Part shown: positions 52,801 through 61,694 of the stretch, piece by piece | How the letters are laid out: every line of letters starts with the position of its first letter | Position numbering within the stretch: position 1 is the first letter of the stretch | From: Allobosea sp. BK604 | GTDB lineage: Bacteria; Pseudomonadota; Alphaproteobacteria; Rhizobiales; Beijerinckiaceae | Assembly: GCF_004341515.1 (NCBI RefSeq) | Contig: NZ_SLZF01000012.1 | Span: forward strand, 62,001-126,000 | Length of the DNA stretch: 64,000 bases | Direction: 5' to 3' | Translations under genes and position numbers: made by a program | The notes under the pieces: generated by a model | Told to the model about the DNA's origin: nothing | The model's database searches: none | What the model saw: the letters and a program-made list of their open reading frames with translations, nothing else

Positions 52801-55800
52801 ATGTCGTTCTCGGCGGCACCGCCGGGAATGACACCCTGATCGGCGGCGAGGGCGACGACACGCTCTGGGGCGGAGCTGGCGACGATCGCCTCGAGGGTGG
52901 CTATGGCGTCGACCACCTCCATGGCGGCGCCGGCAACGACATCATCACCGATAGCGGAACCGATATCGGCGCGGCCGACGTCATCCATGGCGATGACGGG
53001 CATGATGTCATCACGCCCGGCAACGGCCTCGACCTGATCTTCGGCGGCCGCGGCAACGACTTCATCTACGGGGGAACCGAGGCGAAGACCGTCTCGGGCG
53101 GCGAAGGCAACGACTTCATCCGTGGCGGCACCGGCATCAGCATGCTGGCCGGCAACGAGGGCGACGACTGGATCGAGGGCGGCGAGAGCTTCGACACGCT
53201 CGCCGGCGAGAACTCGGAACTCTTCTTCAACTCCTCGATCATCGGCCACGACGTGCTCAACGGCCGCGGCAACGACAATGACTATGATGCCGAGTCCGGC
53301 GACGACATCATGTTCCAGGGCGAGGGCATCGAGCGCAACAACGGCATGGCCGGGTTCGACTGGGCGATCCACAAGGGCCATGAGCAGGCCGCCGACTCCG
53401 ACATGACGGTGTCGATCTTCCAGAACCAGCAGAACAACATCCTGCGCGACCGCTTCGACCTGGTCGAAGGCCTCTCGGGCTGGAAATATGACGACAAGCT
53501 GGTCGGCCGCGAGGTCGTGATCGGCTCCTACGATGCCGACGGCAACGCGGCGGAGATCGATCCGGACGCGCCGCTGGAATCCTATTCGAACGCGCTCCTC
53601 GAAAAGAACCTGCACCTGATCGACGGGCTGGACGCGCTCGTCGCCCATCTCGAGCGCAGGACGGTGACCGTCGCGGGCCAGACCGAGACCATCGTCATGG
53701 ATACGGCCGATGCCTCGGACATCATCCTCGGCGGCGGCGGCAGCGACCTGATCGAGGGCAAGGCCGGCAACGACATCATCGATGGCGACCAATGGCTGAA
53801 CGTCCGCATCAGCATCCGTGATGAGGACGGGCTCGAGTTGGCGACGGTCGACACGCTCGACCAGGTCGTCACCGGCGCGCTGATCCCGACCTGGAACGGC
53901 AAGACCCTGCCCGAGCTGATGCTCTCCCGCCAGATCGTCCCAACCCAGCTGAACATCGTCCGCGAGATCCTGGACGGCGGCGAGGAGGACGATATCGACA
54001 CTGCCGTCTACTGGGACGTCAGGGAGAACTATGCCATCACCCGCAATGCCGATGGCAGCGTCACGGTCGAGCATGTCGAGCAGACGCTCGAGACCGATCC
54101 CGTCACCGGCCGGAACCGGATTTCCGACGGGACGGACCGCCTGTTCAACATCGAGCGCCTGCGTTTCGCCGATGGCGACATCATGCTCTCGCCCCCCGAG
54201 CTGAGGCTCCATGCCTTCGATGCGGGCGGCACCTATGTCGACAGCTTCAACAGCGCCAATTACGGCAACAGCAACGGCTCGCTGAACTGGGGCCCGGACT
54301 GGAGCGAGACCGGCGACGACGGCAGCGCGACCGCGGCGAGCGGCCAGATCCGGATCACCAACGGTGATCTGCAGTTCGACGCCGGCAACGGCGCCACGAT
54401 CCAGCGCAGCGTCAATCTCTCCGCCGCAACCACGGCCCGGCTGACCTATTCGGTCGAGGAGAGCGGCTTCGACGATGGCGAGACCGTCCTCGTCGAGTTC
54501 GCTGCCGACGGCGTCAACTTCGTCACGGTCGATACGATCGACGACCAGACCGGCAACGCGGACCGCGCGATCGACCTCACCGGCCCGTTCGGCACCAATG
54601 CGATCATTCGGTTCACGGTCTCGAACGTCAGCGCCAACAACGAAACGGTGAATATCGACAATCTCGCGTTCGAGCTCTCGGTCCCGGCGGCCGCGCCGAC
54701 CACGAACTACGAGACCAACTTTACGGAAGACGGCAATGCGGTCGCGATCGCCTCGCGGCCCGGCATCGCTGACGACGCGACCGAGATGGTCTCGGCCCGC
54801 ATCGTCCTGACCAATGCCCAGGCCAGCGACGTGCTCACTATCGGCAACCTGGCCGGCACGGGCATCACCGGCGCGGTCGACACCTCGGTCCCTGGCCAGA
54901 TCACCGTCACGCTCACCGGAACCGCATCGCTCGTCGCATATCAGCGTGCGATCCAGGCGGTGTCCTTCAACAACACCTCCGAGAATCCGAGCACGGTCGA
55001 CCGCATCATCCACGTCACCGTCAATGACGGGATCATGGACAGCAATGTCGCCGTCACGACGGTCAATGTCGCGGCGACGAACGATCCGACCAATGCCCAG
55101 GACGACACGATCATCACCAATGTGACGACCGCGCCGATCGTCGTTCCCGAATGGGTCCTGCTCGCCAATGACACCGATGCCGATGGCGTGCTCGACATCA
55201 CCGCGGTCGGAACCCTCAACAGCCTCGCTTCGGTCTCGCTGACGACGAATCCGGGTTCCGTCACGATCACCGACGGCACCACCGGCGGCGCCGGGGGCTC
55301 GTTCCGCTACACGGCGGGTGACGGCGCCGGCAGCGACACGGCCGGCGTCACCGTGACCCGGGTCGGCGGACAGACGATCAACGGCAACACCGCCAACAAC
55401 ATCCTCGTCGGCGACGCCGGCAACGGCACCTTCGACGCCGGCACGGGCAACGACGTCGTCCTGGCCGGCGGCGGCAACGACATGATCATCTGGAACGCCA
55501 ACAACAATGGCGACACGGATGGCCGCGACTTCGTCGATGGCGGTTCCGGCACCGACACCTTCGACGTGAACACACGCAACGGCACGACGGAGATCTACCG
55601 CGTCTATACGCTCGAAGCAGCTGCCACTGCCGGCCTGACCGGCTTCAGGCCCGGCACCGAGATCGTGATCACCCGCACCGTCGGGACAACAACCTCGATC
55701 ATCGCCGAGCTCGACAATATCGAGGAGATCCGCATCGGCAGCCAGCCGGGCGATCCGGTCAACGGCTCGGCCGGCAACGGCGACACCGTCCAGATCTTCG

Positions 55801-57152
55801 GTGACTTCTCCACCACCAGCCTGGCGCTCAACACGATCACCATCGACGGGACCGGCGGCGACGACACGGTCGACATCTCCGCCCTGGCCTCGGCGCACCG
55901 CATCGTGTTCCGCTCCAATGGCGGCAACGACACGATCGTCGGCACCTTGCGGCCGCAGGACGTGATCGAGCTGCCCGACGGCGCAGTGCCGGAGGATTAC
56001 GAGGTCACGACCGACGAGAACGGCGTGACCACGATGACGAGCGGCACGCACAGCATCTGCTTCACCGCGGGCGACGGGATGCCGCAATTCGGCTCCGGCG
56101 ATCACGGCGACGATGATGACGACGATGACGACCATCACGGCCATGATGACGATGACGATGATGACGACGATCATCACCAGGGCGGTAATGACGACGATGA
56201 TGACGATGACTGCGGTTGCGACGATGACGACGCCGAGCCGGCGCCGTCGGTTAGCGGGCCGCGGGTCGGCACCACCGGCAGCGACGTCCTGATCGGCACC
56301 GCGGGCGATGACAACATCGTCGGCTTCGCCGGGGACGACGTCCTGATCGGCGAAGCGGGCGAGGATGCGATCTCCGCCGCCGAGGGCGCCGATTTCGTCG
56401 ATGCCGGAGCGGGTGACGACGTGGTCTTCGCCGGCTCGGGCGACGACCAGGTCTTCGGCGGAGCCGGCAACGACCTCCTCCATGGCGAGGCCGGCAACGA
56501 CCGGATCTTCGGCGAGGCGGGCAATGACCGGATCGCGGCCGGCGCGGGTGACGACACGGTGGTGGCCGGCAGCGGCGACGACGTGATCGTCGGCGAGCAG
56601 GGTGACGGCAACGACACCTATTTCGGCGACGATATCGGCGGCGGCTCGGGCAATGATACGCTCGACCTCTCGGCGATCACCGCGAACCTGACCGTCGATC
56701 TCGGCAACGGCCTGCTCGGACGCGGCAACGTCTCCAGCTCGCAAAGCGGCAACGACGTGCTCTGGAATATCGAGAACGTCGCGACCGGCTCGGGCAACGA
56801 CACGATCACCGCGAGCAACGCCGTCAACGTGATCGAGGGCGGCACCGGCAACGACACGTTCCGCTTCCTCAGCACCGCGGCCGCCGATGGCGACACGATC
56901 CTCGACTTCGAACCGGGCGACCGGCTCGATCTCAGCGGCATCGACGCCAACGCGACGCAGGCCGGCAACCAGAGCTTCACGCTGGTGAACGGCCCGCTCA
57001 CAGGCGCAGCCCAGGTGGCCGTGACCTACGAGATCCGCCAGGACGGTGACTACACCATCGTCAGCGGCAGCATCGATGCGAACTCCGACGCGGAGTTCCG
57101 CATCGAGCTGAAGGGCAGCCACAACCTGACCGGCGGGAACTTCTCGCTCTGA
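49899..57152 (+). CDS. Giant haem peroxidase with RTX calcium-binding repeats
   Basis: A 2,417-residue protein. The first third (about residues 200-830) is an animal-type haem peroxidase domain: FGQFFDHGLDLV (His258, distal-type), HQVFHAEHNLRVEQI near residue 515, and YRFGHSMLTD (His628, proximal-type). RTX repeats of the GGxGxDx type occupy about residues 971-1104 and 2126-2261, separated by beta-rich cadherin-like segments and an Asp/His-rich linker at about 2068-2111. No Sec signal is present, and RTX repeats near the C-terminus point to export by a type I secretion system, encoded next. Probably acts outside the cell or at its surface. The GTG at 49896 is an alternative start. Confidence 0.9.
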   Translation: MKLNTHDLQFILKQIKIAEAHTDGTPLTELVDNPLVPYGLRTVDGSWNNLTPGREWVGSSDQIMPRLLDPVFHDAETAPAGLHGPTSPAGTTQTSYEQTSGNVYDSQPRLISNLISDQTLGNPATIISALTNLGHEDPYAFLAITANKAVYEGAVSAYETYVQAEKGVATAKQALANLYYGPPPAGSAVAAMQAVINAAQLVLDAATEAKDDAYAALEETLGVTMEGDSVLIPNVAPDLGDTAPFNGFFTLFGQFFDHGLDLVSKGGAGTVYIPLQPDDPLYVPGSPTNFMVLTRATPVIGAGADGELGTADDTRDHNNETTPWIDLNQVYTSNPSHQVFLREYELVDGKPVATGRMLEGASGGPATWADVKKQAADMLGIQLTDMDVLRVPAVLTDLYGEFIRGANGFPQLVTASGPLEGDLDAPVLASQAYSAGRAFLNDIAHSAVPSGPVDHDRRPDTAPVEVLPDSDDVAGNTITPNAYGIATTYDDELLDAHFIVGDGRGNENIGLTSVHQVFHAEHNLRVEQIKEQLLTGEGASLAFLNEWLLTDVTQIPTDPAVIAALNWDGERLFQAARFSTEMVYQHLVFEEFARAVAPDVDPFLFSNTTTVDGAIVAEFAHVVYRFGHSMLTDTVDILSAGPGGAPIASEIGLIEAFLNPIAFNAAGTNAEDASAAILRGMMRQTGNEIDEHITDALRNNLVGLPLDLGTINIARARETGVPSLNEARRQFYEDSQDSRVKPYESWFDFALSMKNPASLINFIAAYGTHSTITSATTLEAKRDAATLLVMGGPGAPADRLAFLNGSGAWANDADGVTITGLDRVDFWIGGLAEKKMTFGAMLGSSFTYVFEFQMEQLQAGDRFYYLSRTQGLNLLNELEGDSFAQLIMRNTTAGDEDAPHINGAAFQTASFILEVDQNKQVTGLGADGKADPLHTNPVLQAMSPLVVRDNPATAEIDTNYLRYTGLEHVVLGGTAGNDTLIGGEGDDTLWGGAGDDRLEGGYGVDHLHGGAGNDIITDSGTDIGAADVIHGDDGHDVITPGNGLDLIFGGRGNDFIYGGTEAKTVSGGEGNDFIRGGTGISMLAGNEGDDWIEGGESFDTLAGENSELFFNSSIIGHDVLNGRGNDNDYDAESGDDIMFQGEGIERNNGMAGFDWAIHKGHEQAADSDMTVSIFQNQQNNILRDRFDLVEGLSGWKYDDKLVGREVVIGSYDADGNAAEIDPDAPLESYSNALLEKNLHLIDGLDALVAHLERRTVTVAGQTETIVMDTADASDIILGGGGSDLIEGKAGNDIIDGDQWLNVRISIRDEDGLELATVDTLDQVVTGALIPTWNGKTLPELMLSRQIVPTQLNIVREILDGGEEDDIDTAVYWDVRENYAITRNADGSVTVEHVEQTLETDPVTGRNRISDGTDRLFNIERLRFADGDIMLSPPELRLHAFDAGGTYVDSFNSANYGNSNGSLNWGPDWSETGDDGSATAASGQIRITNGDLQFDAGNGATIQRSVNLSAATTARLTYSVEESGFDDGETVLVEFAADGVNFVTVDTIDDQTGNADRAIDLTGPFGTNAIIRFTVSNVSANNETVNIDNLAFELSVPAAAPTTNYETNFTEDGNAVAIASRPGIADDATEMVSARIVLTNAQASDVLTIGNLAGTGITGAVDTSVPGQITVTLTGTASLVAYQRAIQAVSFNNTSENPSTVDRIIHVTVNDGIMDSNVAVTTVNVAATNDPTNAQDDTIITNVTTAPIVVPEWVLLANDTDADGVLDITAVGTLNSLASVSLTTNPGSVTITDGTTGGAGGSFRYTAGDGAGSDTAGVTVTRVGGQTINGNTANNILVGDAGNGTFDAGTGNDVVLAGGGNDMIIWNANNNGDTDGRDFVDGGSGTDTFDVNTRNGTTEIYRVYTLEAAATAGLTGFRPGTEIVITRTVGTTTSIIAELDNIEEIRIGSQPGDPVNGSAGNGDTVQIFGDFSTTSLALNTITIDGTGGDDTVDISALASAHRIVFRSNGGNDTIVGTLRPQDVIELPDGAVPEDYEVTTDENGVTTMTSGTHSICFTAGDGMPQFGSGDHGDDDDDDDDHHGHDDDDDDDDDHHQGGNDDDDDDDCGCDDDDAEPAPSVSGPRVGTTGSDVLIGTAGDDNIVGFAGDDVLIGEAGEDAISAAEGADFVDAGAGDDVVFAGSGDDQVFGGAGNDLLHGEAGNDRIFGEAGNDRIAAGAGDDTVVAGSGDDVIVGEQGDGNDTYFGDDIGGGSGNDTLDLSAITANLTVDLGNGLLGRGNVSSSQSGNDVLWNIENVATGSGNDTITASNAVNVIEGGTGNDTFRFLSTAAADGDTILDFEPGDRLDLSGIDANATQAGNQSFTLVNGPLTGAAQVAVTYEIRQDGDYTIVSGSIDANSDAEFRIELKGSHNLTGGNFSL

Positions 57153-57167
57153 CCGGCAAGGCATCCC

Positions 57168-57196
57168 AGGCAGGCGGGTGAAAACCCCGCCTGCCT
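57168..57196 (+). terminator. Strong hairpin between peroxidase and exporter genes
   Basis: AGGCAGGCGGG (57168-57178) pairs perfectly with CCCGCCTGCCT (57186-57196) around a 7-base loop, 16 bases after the peroxidase stop. There is no long T-run after it, so partial termination or protection of the upstream message end is plausible. Confidence 0.6.
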
Positions 57197-57238
57197 CCAC
57201 CGCATTTCCTCGTCATTTCGAACTCACGGTCCGCCGCC

Positions 57239-59047
57239 ATGGCAATGTCCAAAGGCCTCGCCAGCGCCCGCAAGCGCGATGTCGCGAAGCTGACGGAAGG
57301 TTTCCGCAGCGCCTTCCTCTTCCTGTTCCTGGTCTCCGGCATCATCAACATCCTGGCCCTGACCGGATCCTTCTACATGCTGCAGGTCTACGACCGGGCG
57401 CTCACCAGCGGCTCCGTCCAGACCCTGGCGGCGCTCTCGATCCTGGCGATCGGGCTCTATCTCTTCCAGGGCGCCTTCGACGTCATCCGCTCGCAGGTAC
57501 TGGTGCGCCTCGGCGCGAGGCTCGACCGCAACATCGCGCCGATCGCCCATCGCGTCGCCATCGACATGCCCCGCTTCGGCTTCTCCAGCGCCGAGGCCCT
57601 GGAGCGCGGCCGCGACGTCGACACGGTGCGCGGCTTCCTCGGCAGCCAGGGTCCCGGCGCCCTGTTCGACCTGCCCTGGATCCCGCTCTATCTGGTCTTC
57701 GTCTATTTCCTCCATCCCTGGCTCGGCGCCCTCACCTTCGGCGGCGCTTTCGTGCTCGCCCTGCTGACGGTGCTGAGCGAACTGGCAACGCGCCGGATCA
57801 ACGGCACGACGCGCCAGGCCGCGATCGCCCGCAACACGATCGCCGATTCCAATGCGCGCAATGCCGAGGTGCTCAAGGCGATGGGCTTCGCCGGCCGCGC
57901 GGTCGAGCGCTTCAACCAGGCCAATCGCGAGCATCTCGTGCTGCAGACGAAGTCGAACGATTTCGGCGGCACGTTCGGCGCGATCTCGCGCGTGCTGCGC
58001 ATGATCCTGCAATCGGCGACGCTGGGGCTTGGCGCCTATCTGACGATCAAGGGCGAACTCTCGGCCGGCGCGATCATCGCCGCCTCCGTCGCCTCCTCCC
58101 GCGCCCTCGCCCCGGTCGACCAGGCGATCGCCAACTGGAAGCCCTTCGTCGCGGCGCGTGCCGCCTTCCAGCGCCTGCGCGAGACCGTGGTGGCCCTCAG
58201 CCAGGCGACCGAGCCGATGGAGCTGCCCGCTCCGACGAAATATCTCAAGCTCGACAAGATCACGGTCGCAGCCCCCGGCTCGGGCCAGGTTCTGCTCAGC
58301 GATGTCAGCTTCGAGCTTACAGCCGGCAAGGCGCTCGGGATCATCGGCCCAAGCGGCGGCGGCAAGACGACCCTGGTCAAGGCGCTGACCGGCATCTGGC
58401 CGGCCCTGCGCGGCGCGGTCCGCCTCGATGGCGCCGAGCTGGCGCAGTGGCCGGAAGAGAGCCTCGGACGCCATGTCGGCTACCTGCCGCAGGAGGTCAG
58501 CCTCCTCGATGGCAGCGTCGAGGAGAACATCTCGCGCCTGCAGCCGGATCCGGATGCGTTCGGCATCATCGCGGCGGCCACGGCGGCGGGCATCCACGAG
58601 ATGATCCTGCGCCTGCCTGACGGCTACAAGACCCAGCTCGGACCGCAGGGCGCCGCGCTCTCGGCGGGCCAGCGCCAGCGCATCGGCCTGGCGCGGGCGC
58701 TCTATGGCGACCCGTTCCTGGTCGTCATGGACGAGCCCAACTCCAATCTCGACGGCGAGGGCGAGGCTGCGCTGAAGACGGCGATCGAAACGGTCAAGGC
58801 GCGCGGCGGCATCGTCGTCATCGTCGCGCATCGGCCAAGCGCCCTGACGGCGGTCGATCTGGTCGGCGTCATCCAGAACGGCAAGCTCGCCGGCTTCGGC
58901 CCGAGGAACGAGATTCTCGCTCCCGCCGCGAACCAGTCGGCGCCGATCCAGCAGCCGGTCCAGGCGCCGGCCGCGTCTCCCGCCCCCGTCAGGCTGCCGC
59001 GGGCGGCCGAGCATCTCAAAGCCTTGCACGAGCGGGTGTCGGCATGA
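57239..59047 (+). CDS. Type I secretion ABC transporter, PrtD/HlyB family
   Basis: Inner-membrane exporter of RTX proteins. The N-terminal membrane domain includes FLFLFLVSGIINILALTGSF and a family segment FYMLQVYDRALTSGSVQTL. The ATPase domain has Walker A IIGPSGGGKTTLVKAL (about residue 370), signature LSAGQRQRIGLARAL and Walker B VVMDEPNSNLDGEGE. The 602-residue length fits exporters without a peptidase domain. It follows the peroxidase gene and overlaps the next RTX gene by four bases, with an HlyD adaptor downstream. No TolC-like gene is in the window. Confidence 0.95.
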   Translation: MAMSKGLASARKRDVAKLTEGFRSAFLFLFLVSGIINILALTGSFYMLQVYDRALTSGSVQTLAALSILAIGLYLFQGAFDVIRSQVLVRLGARLDRNIAPIAHRVAIDMPRFGFSSAEALERGRDVDTVRGFLGSQGPGALFDLPWIPLYLVFVYFLHPWLGALTFGGAFVLALLTVLSELATRRINGTTRQAAIARNTIADSNARNAEVLKAMGFAGRAVERFNQANREHLVLQTKSNDFGGTFGAISRVLRMILQSATLGLGAYLTIKGELSAGAIIAASVASSRALAPVDQAIANWKPFVAARAAFQRLRETVVALSQATEPMELPAPTKYLKLDKITVAAPGSGQVLLSDVSFELTAGKALGIIGPSGGGKTTLVKALTGIWPALRGAVRLDGAELAQWPEESLGRHVGYLPQEVSLLDGSVEENISRLQPDPDAFGIIAAATAAGIHEMILRLPDGYKTQLGPQGAALSAGQRQRIGLARALYGDPFLVVMDEPNSNLDGEGEAALKTAIETVKARGGIVVIVAHRPSALTAVDLVGVIQNGKLAGFGPRNEILAPAANQSAPIQQPVQAPAASPAPVRLPRAAEHLKALHERVSA

Positions 59048-61641
59048 CGATCCAGGTCAAATCCCTCAGGTCCGAGGCGTCGCAACTTCCCTCGACGCAG
59101 GAGCTCTATCGTGGTCCGGCGACCGAGCCCGCTCCCTCGCGCTGGCCGGCGGTGTTCGTGCTCGCTCTCACCTCCATCGCCATCTACCTGAAAAGCATCT
59201 TCCCCGGCCTTTCCAAATCCGACCTCGGTCCGCCCACCGAGCACCCGGAGGCGGAGGAGGCTGGGGAAGGCCGGGTGCGGCAAGCCCGCACCGACGCCGA
59301 ACCGACGGATGCGGAGAAGCAGCCCGAGGACGAGACCGGTGCGCTCGGCGACAAGCCGGTCGATCCCGACCAGGCGATCGGTTCCGGTGGGCCGGGCCCC
59401 AGTGTCGGCGGCATCGCCGATTTCCTGGGCATCGATTCCCCCGCGATCGACTACGCACAACTGCCGCTGCCAGCACGCCAGCTGGCTGGCGAGATCAAGA
59501 TGGACTATGGCCGCGAGCGCGCCGGCAACGACAATATCGGCGCGGTATCCTTCGGCGGCTCCCCTGCCCCGAGCGGCTCGCCTGGTCTGGATGATATCGC
59601 CGATCGCGATACCGGCGCGCGGCCGAACCTGCCGGTCGTCGTCGGTCCATTCTCGCCGGTGATCGTCACGCCCGAGCCTGAGCCCTGGCCGGACGATGAT
59701 GGCAATACCGACATCGACATCCCGCAGCCGCCGGATCCGCCGGCGTTGCGCAACCGCGCGCCGCGCGTCGGTGCGCCGGTCCTCCTCGGCGATATCGGCA
59801 TTTGCCAGAGCTTCCTGATCACGGCGGTCGCGCTGCTGGCGGGCGCATCCGACGCCGACGCCGACCCGCTCACCATCGTCAACCTCACGGCTTCGTCAGG
59901 CGAGATCGTCGCTGTCGACGGCGGCTGGGAGTTCAGGCCGGCGGATGGCTACTACGGCCCGGTCACGTTCAGCTACGCGATCAGCGACGGCGAGGAGAGC
60001 GTGGTCCAGACCGCCTCGGTCAGCGTCGTCGAGTTCGTCGAATTGATCGGCACGGATGGCGACGACGATCTCGTCGGCACCGAATGCGCCGACCTGATCG
60101 ACGGGCGCGACGGCAATGACACGATCGACGCACGCGGCGGCAACGACATCGTCTTCGGCAGCGGCGGCGCAGACATCATCCACGGCGGAGCCGGCCATGA
60201 CCTGATCTATGCCGGCCGCGGCGACGACATCGTCCATGGCGGCAGCGGCAACGACACGATCCATGGCGGCGCCGGCAACGACCAGCTCTTCGGCGATGAT
60301 GGCGACGACATCATCCATGGCGACGAGGGCGATGATCTGATCGTCGGGGGGGCCGGCAACGACCAGCTCTCGGGCGGGGCGGGCAATGATCACCTCATCG
60401 GCGGCACCGGCGACGACGTCATCGACGGCGGCGAGGGTGACGATATCATCGACGGTGGCGATGGCGACGACGAGATCCATGGCGGCCCCGGCGACAACGT
60501 GATCTCGACCGGCTCCGGCACGAACAGCGTCACCGTCACCGGCAGCGGCAGCAACCTGGTCATCGGCGGCAGCGGAGCGGACACGGTCCAGCTCGCGGCG
60601 GGCGCCGATACCGCCAGGCTCGGCGGGGGCGACGATGCCGCCTCCGGTGCCGATGGCGACGACCGCCTGTTCGGCGAGGACGGCAACGACACCTTGCGCG
60701 GCGACGATGGCGACGATGTCCTCGACGGCGGGAGCGGAAACGACAACCTCTCCGGCGGCGCCGGCCAGGACAGGCTCTATGGCGGCGACGGCACGGACCT
60801 GATCGATGCCGGCTCGGGCAACGACTATGCCGAGGGTGGCGACGGCAACGACGTGATGCTGCTCGCCGCCGGCGACGACGAGGCCAAGGGTGGCGCCGGC
60901 GACGACAGCATGTTCGGCGGCGACGGCAATGACGATCTCGACGGCGGAGACGGGAACGACGTCGTCGATGGCGGCAATGGCGATGATCGCCTTCGGGGCG
61001 GCGCCGGCAACGACACGCTCCGCGACGGCGCCGGCCGCGACGAGGTTCGCGGCGGCGATGGCGACGACCACATCGTCGCCGCGCTCGACGGCGACGACGA
61101 TTGCTACGATGGCGGCGACGGCTACGACACGCTCGATCTGTCGCAGGCGCGGCGCAGCGTCGATATCGACCTTGTCGACGGCACCGCGATCGGCATCGAG
61201 ATCGGCCGCAACCAGATCTTCGACCTCGAGGAGATCATCGGCGGCGGCGGCGACGACCACTTCACCGTCGGCGCCACGGCGATGACGCTGAGCGGTGGCG
61301 AAGGCTGCGACACCTTCAATTTCGATGTCAGCCTCGATGACGACGACCGCGCCCTCGTTCACGACATCCTCGATTTCGAGGCGGGCGACCGCATCGTCAT
61401 CAAGCAATACCAGATCCGCTCCGACTGGGACGATGACGACGACGATCGCAAGCGTGACGATGACGATGACCGCTTCGAGCGCAATTACGGCGACAATGAC
61501 GATGACGGCCAGCCGTTCAGGTTCCGCATCGAGAAGATCGGCGACCACGAATGGACCTTCGTCGATGTCTTCGTCGAACAGCAGGACGAGAAGGATTTCT
61601 CCATCGAAATCCTCGGCAGCCACCGGCTCTATTACTACTGA
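59044..61641 (+). CDS. RTX-repeat protein with N-terminal membrane helix
   Basis: An 865-residue protein. A single hydrophobic helix (WPAVFVLALTSIAIYL, about residues 34-49) follows a short cytoplasmic tail, which is unusual for RTX exports. Next is an acidic, proline-containing stretch, a cadherin-like domain (FRPADGYYGPVTFSYAISDG, about residues 299-318), and then a long series of GGxGxDx repeats at about 340-690. The end is rich in Asp and Arg (DDDDDRKRDDDDDRFER). Its ATG overlaps the exporter stop (ATGA), so the two are translationally coupled. It may anchor or regulate the secretion system, or be a cell-surface calcium-binding protein; function unknown. Confidence 0.85.
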   Translation: MTIQVKSLRSEASQLPSTQELYRGPATEPAPSRWPAVFVLALTSIAIYLKSIFPGLSKSDLGPPTEHPEAEEAGEGRVRQARTDAEPTDAEKQPEDETGALGDKPVDPDQAIGSGGPGPSVGGIADFLGIDSPAIDYAQLPLPARQLAGEIKMDYGRERAGNDNIGAVSFGGSPAPSGSPGLDDIADRDTGARPNLPVVVGPFSPVIVTPEPEPWPDDDGNTDIDIPQPPDPPALRNRAPRVGAPVLLGDIGICQSFLITAVALLAGASDADADPLTIVNLTASSGEIVAVDGGWEFRPADGYYGPVTFSYAISDGEESVVQTASVSVVEFVELIGTDGDDDLVGTECADLIDGRDGNDTIDARGGNDIVFGSGGADIIHGGAGHDLIYAGRGDDIVHGGSGNDTIHGGAGNDQLFGDDGDDIIHGDEGDDLIVGGAGNDQLSGGAGNDHLIGGTGDDVIDGGEGDDIIDGGDGDDEIHGGPGDNVISTGSGTNSVTVTGSGSNLVIGGSGADTVQLAAGADTARLGGGDDAASGADGDDRLFGEDGNDTLRGDDGDDVLDGGSGNDNLSGGAGQDRLYGGDGTDLIDAGSGNDYAEGGDGNDVMLLAAGDDEAKGGAGDDSMFGGDGNDDLDGGDGNDVVDGGNGDDRLRGGAGNDTLRDGAGRDEVRGGDGDDHIVAALDGDDDCYDGGDGYDTLDLSQARRSVDIDLVDGTAIGIEIGRNQIFDLEEIIGGGGDDHFTVGATAMTLSGGEGCDTFNFDVSLDDDDRALVHDILDFEAGDRIVIKQYQIRSDWDDDDDDRKRDDDDDRFERNYGDNDDDGQPFRFRIEKIGDHEWTFVDVFVEQQDEKDFSIEILGSHRLYYY

Positions 61642-61694
61642 GCCGGCAGCATTGACGAAAATACTGGCGCTGCGGCGCGGAGAGGGAGAGTAGC

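Noticed and set aside
52810-53210. Short repeated units resembling a CRISPR array
   Set aside because: The repeats are in-frame nonapeptide RTX codons, not constant repeats with unique spacers; same for 56275-56680 and 60060-61120.
51246-57200. A 1,984-codon open frame antisense to the giant peroxidase
   Set aside because: It mirrors GC-rich codons and Gly/Asp repeats of the real gene; its translation is a Val/Asp/Ala-rich low-complexity chain without a domain, and the sense strand encodes clear peroxidase and RTX motifs.
59896-61623. A long frame antisense to the second RTX gene
   Set aside because: Produced by the repeated GGC/GAC codons; it gives Val/Ala/Ile repeats without meaning.
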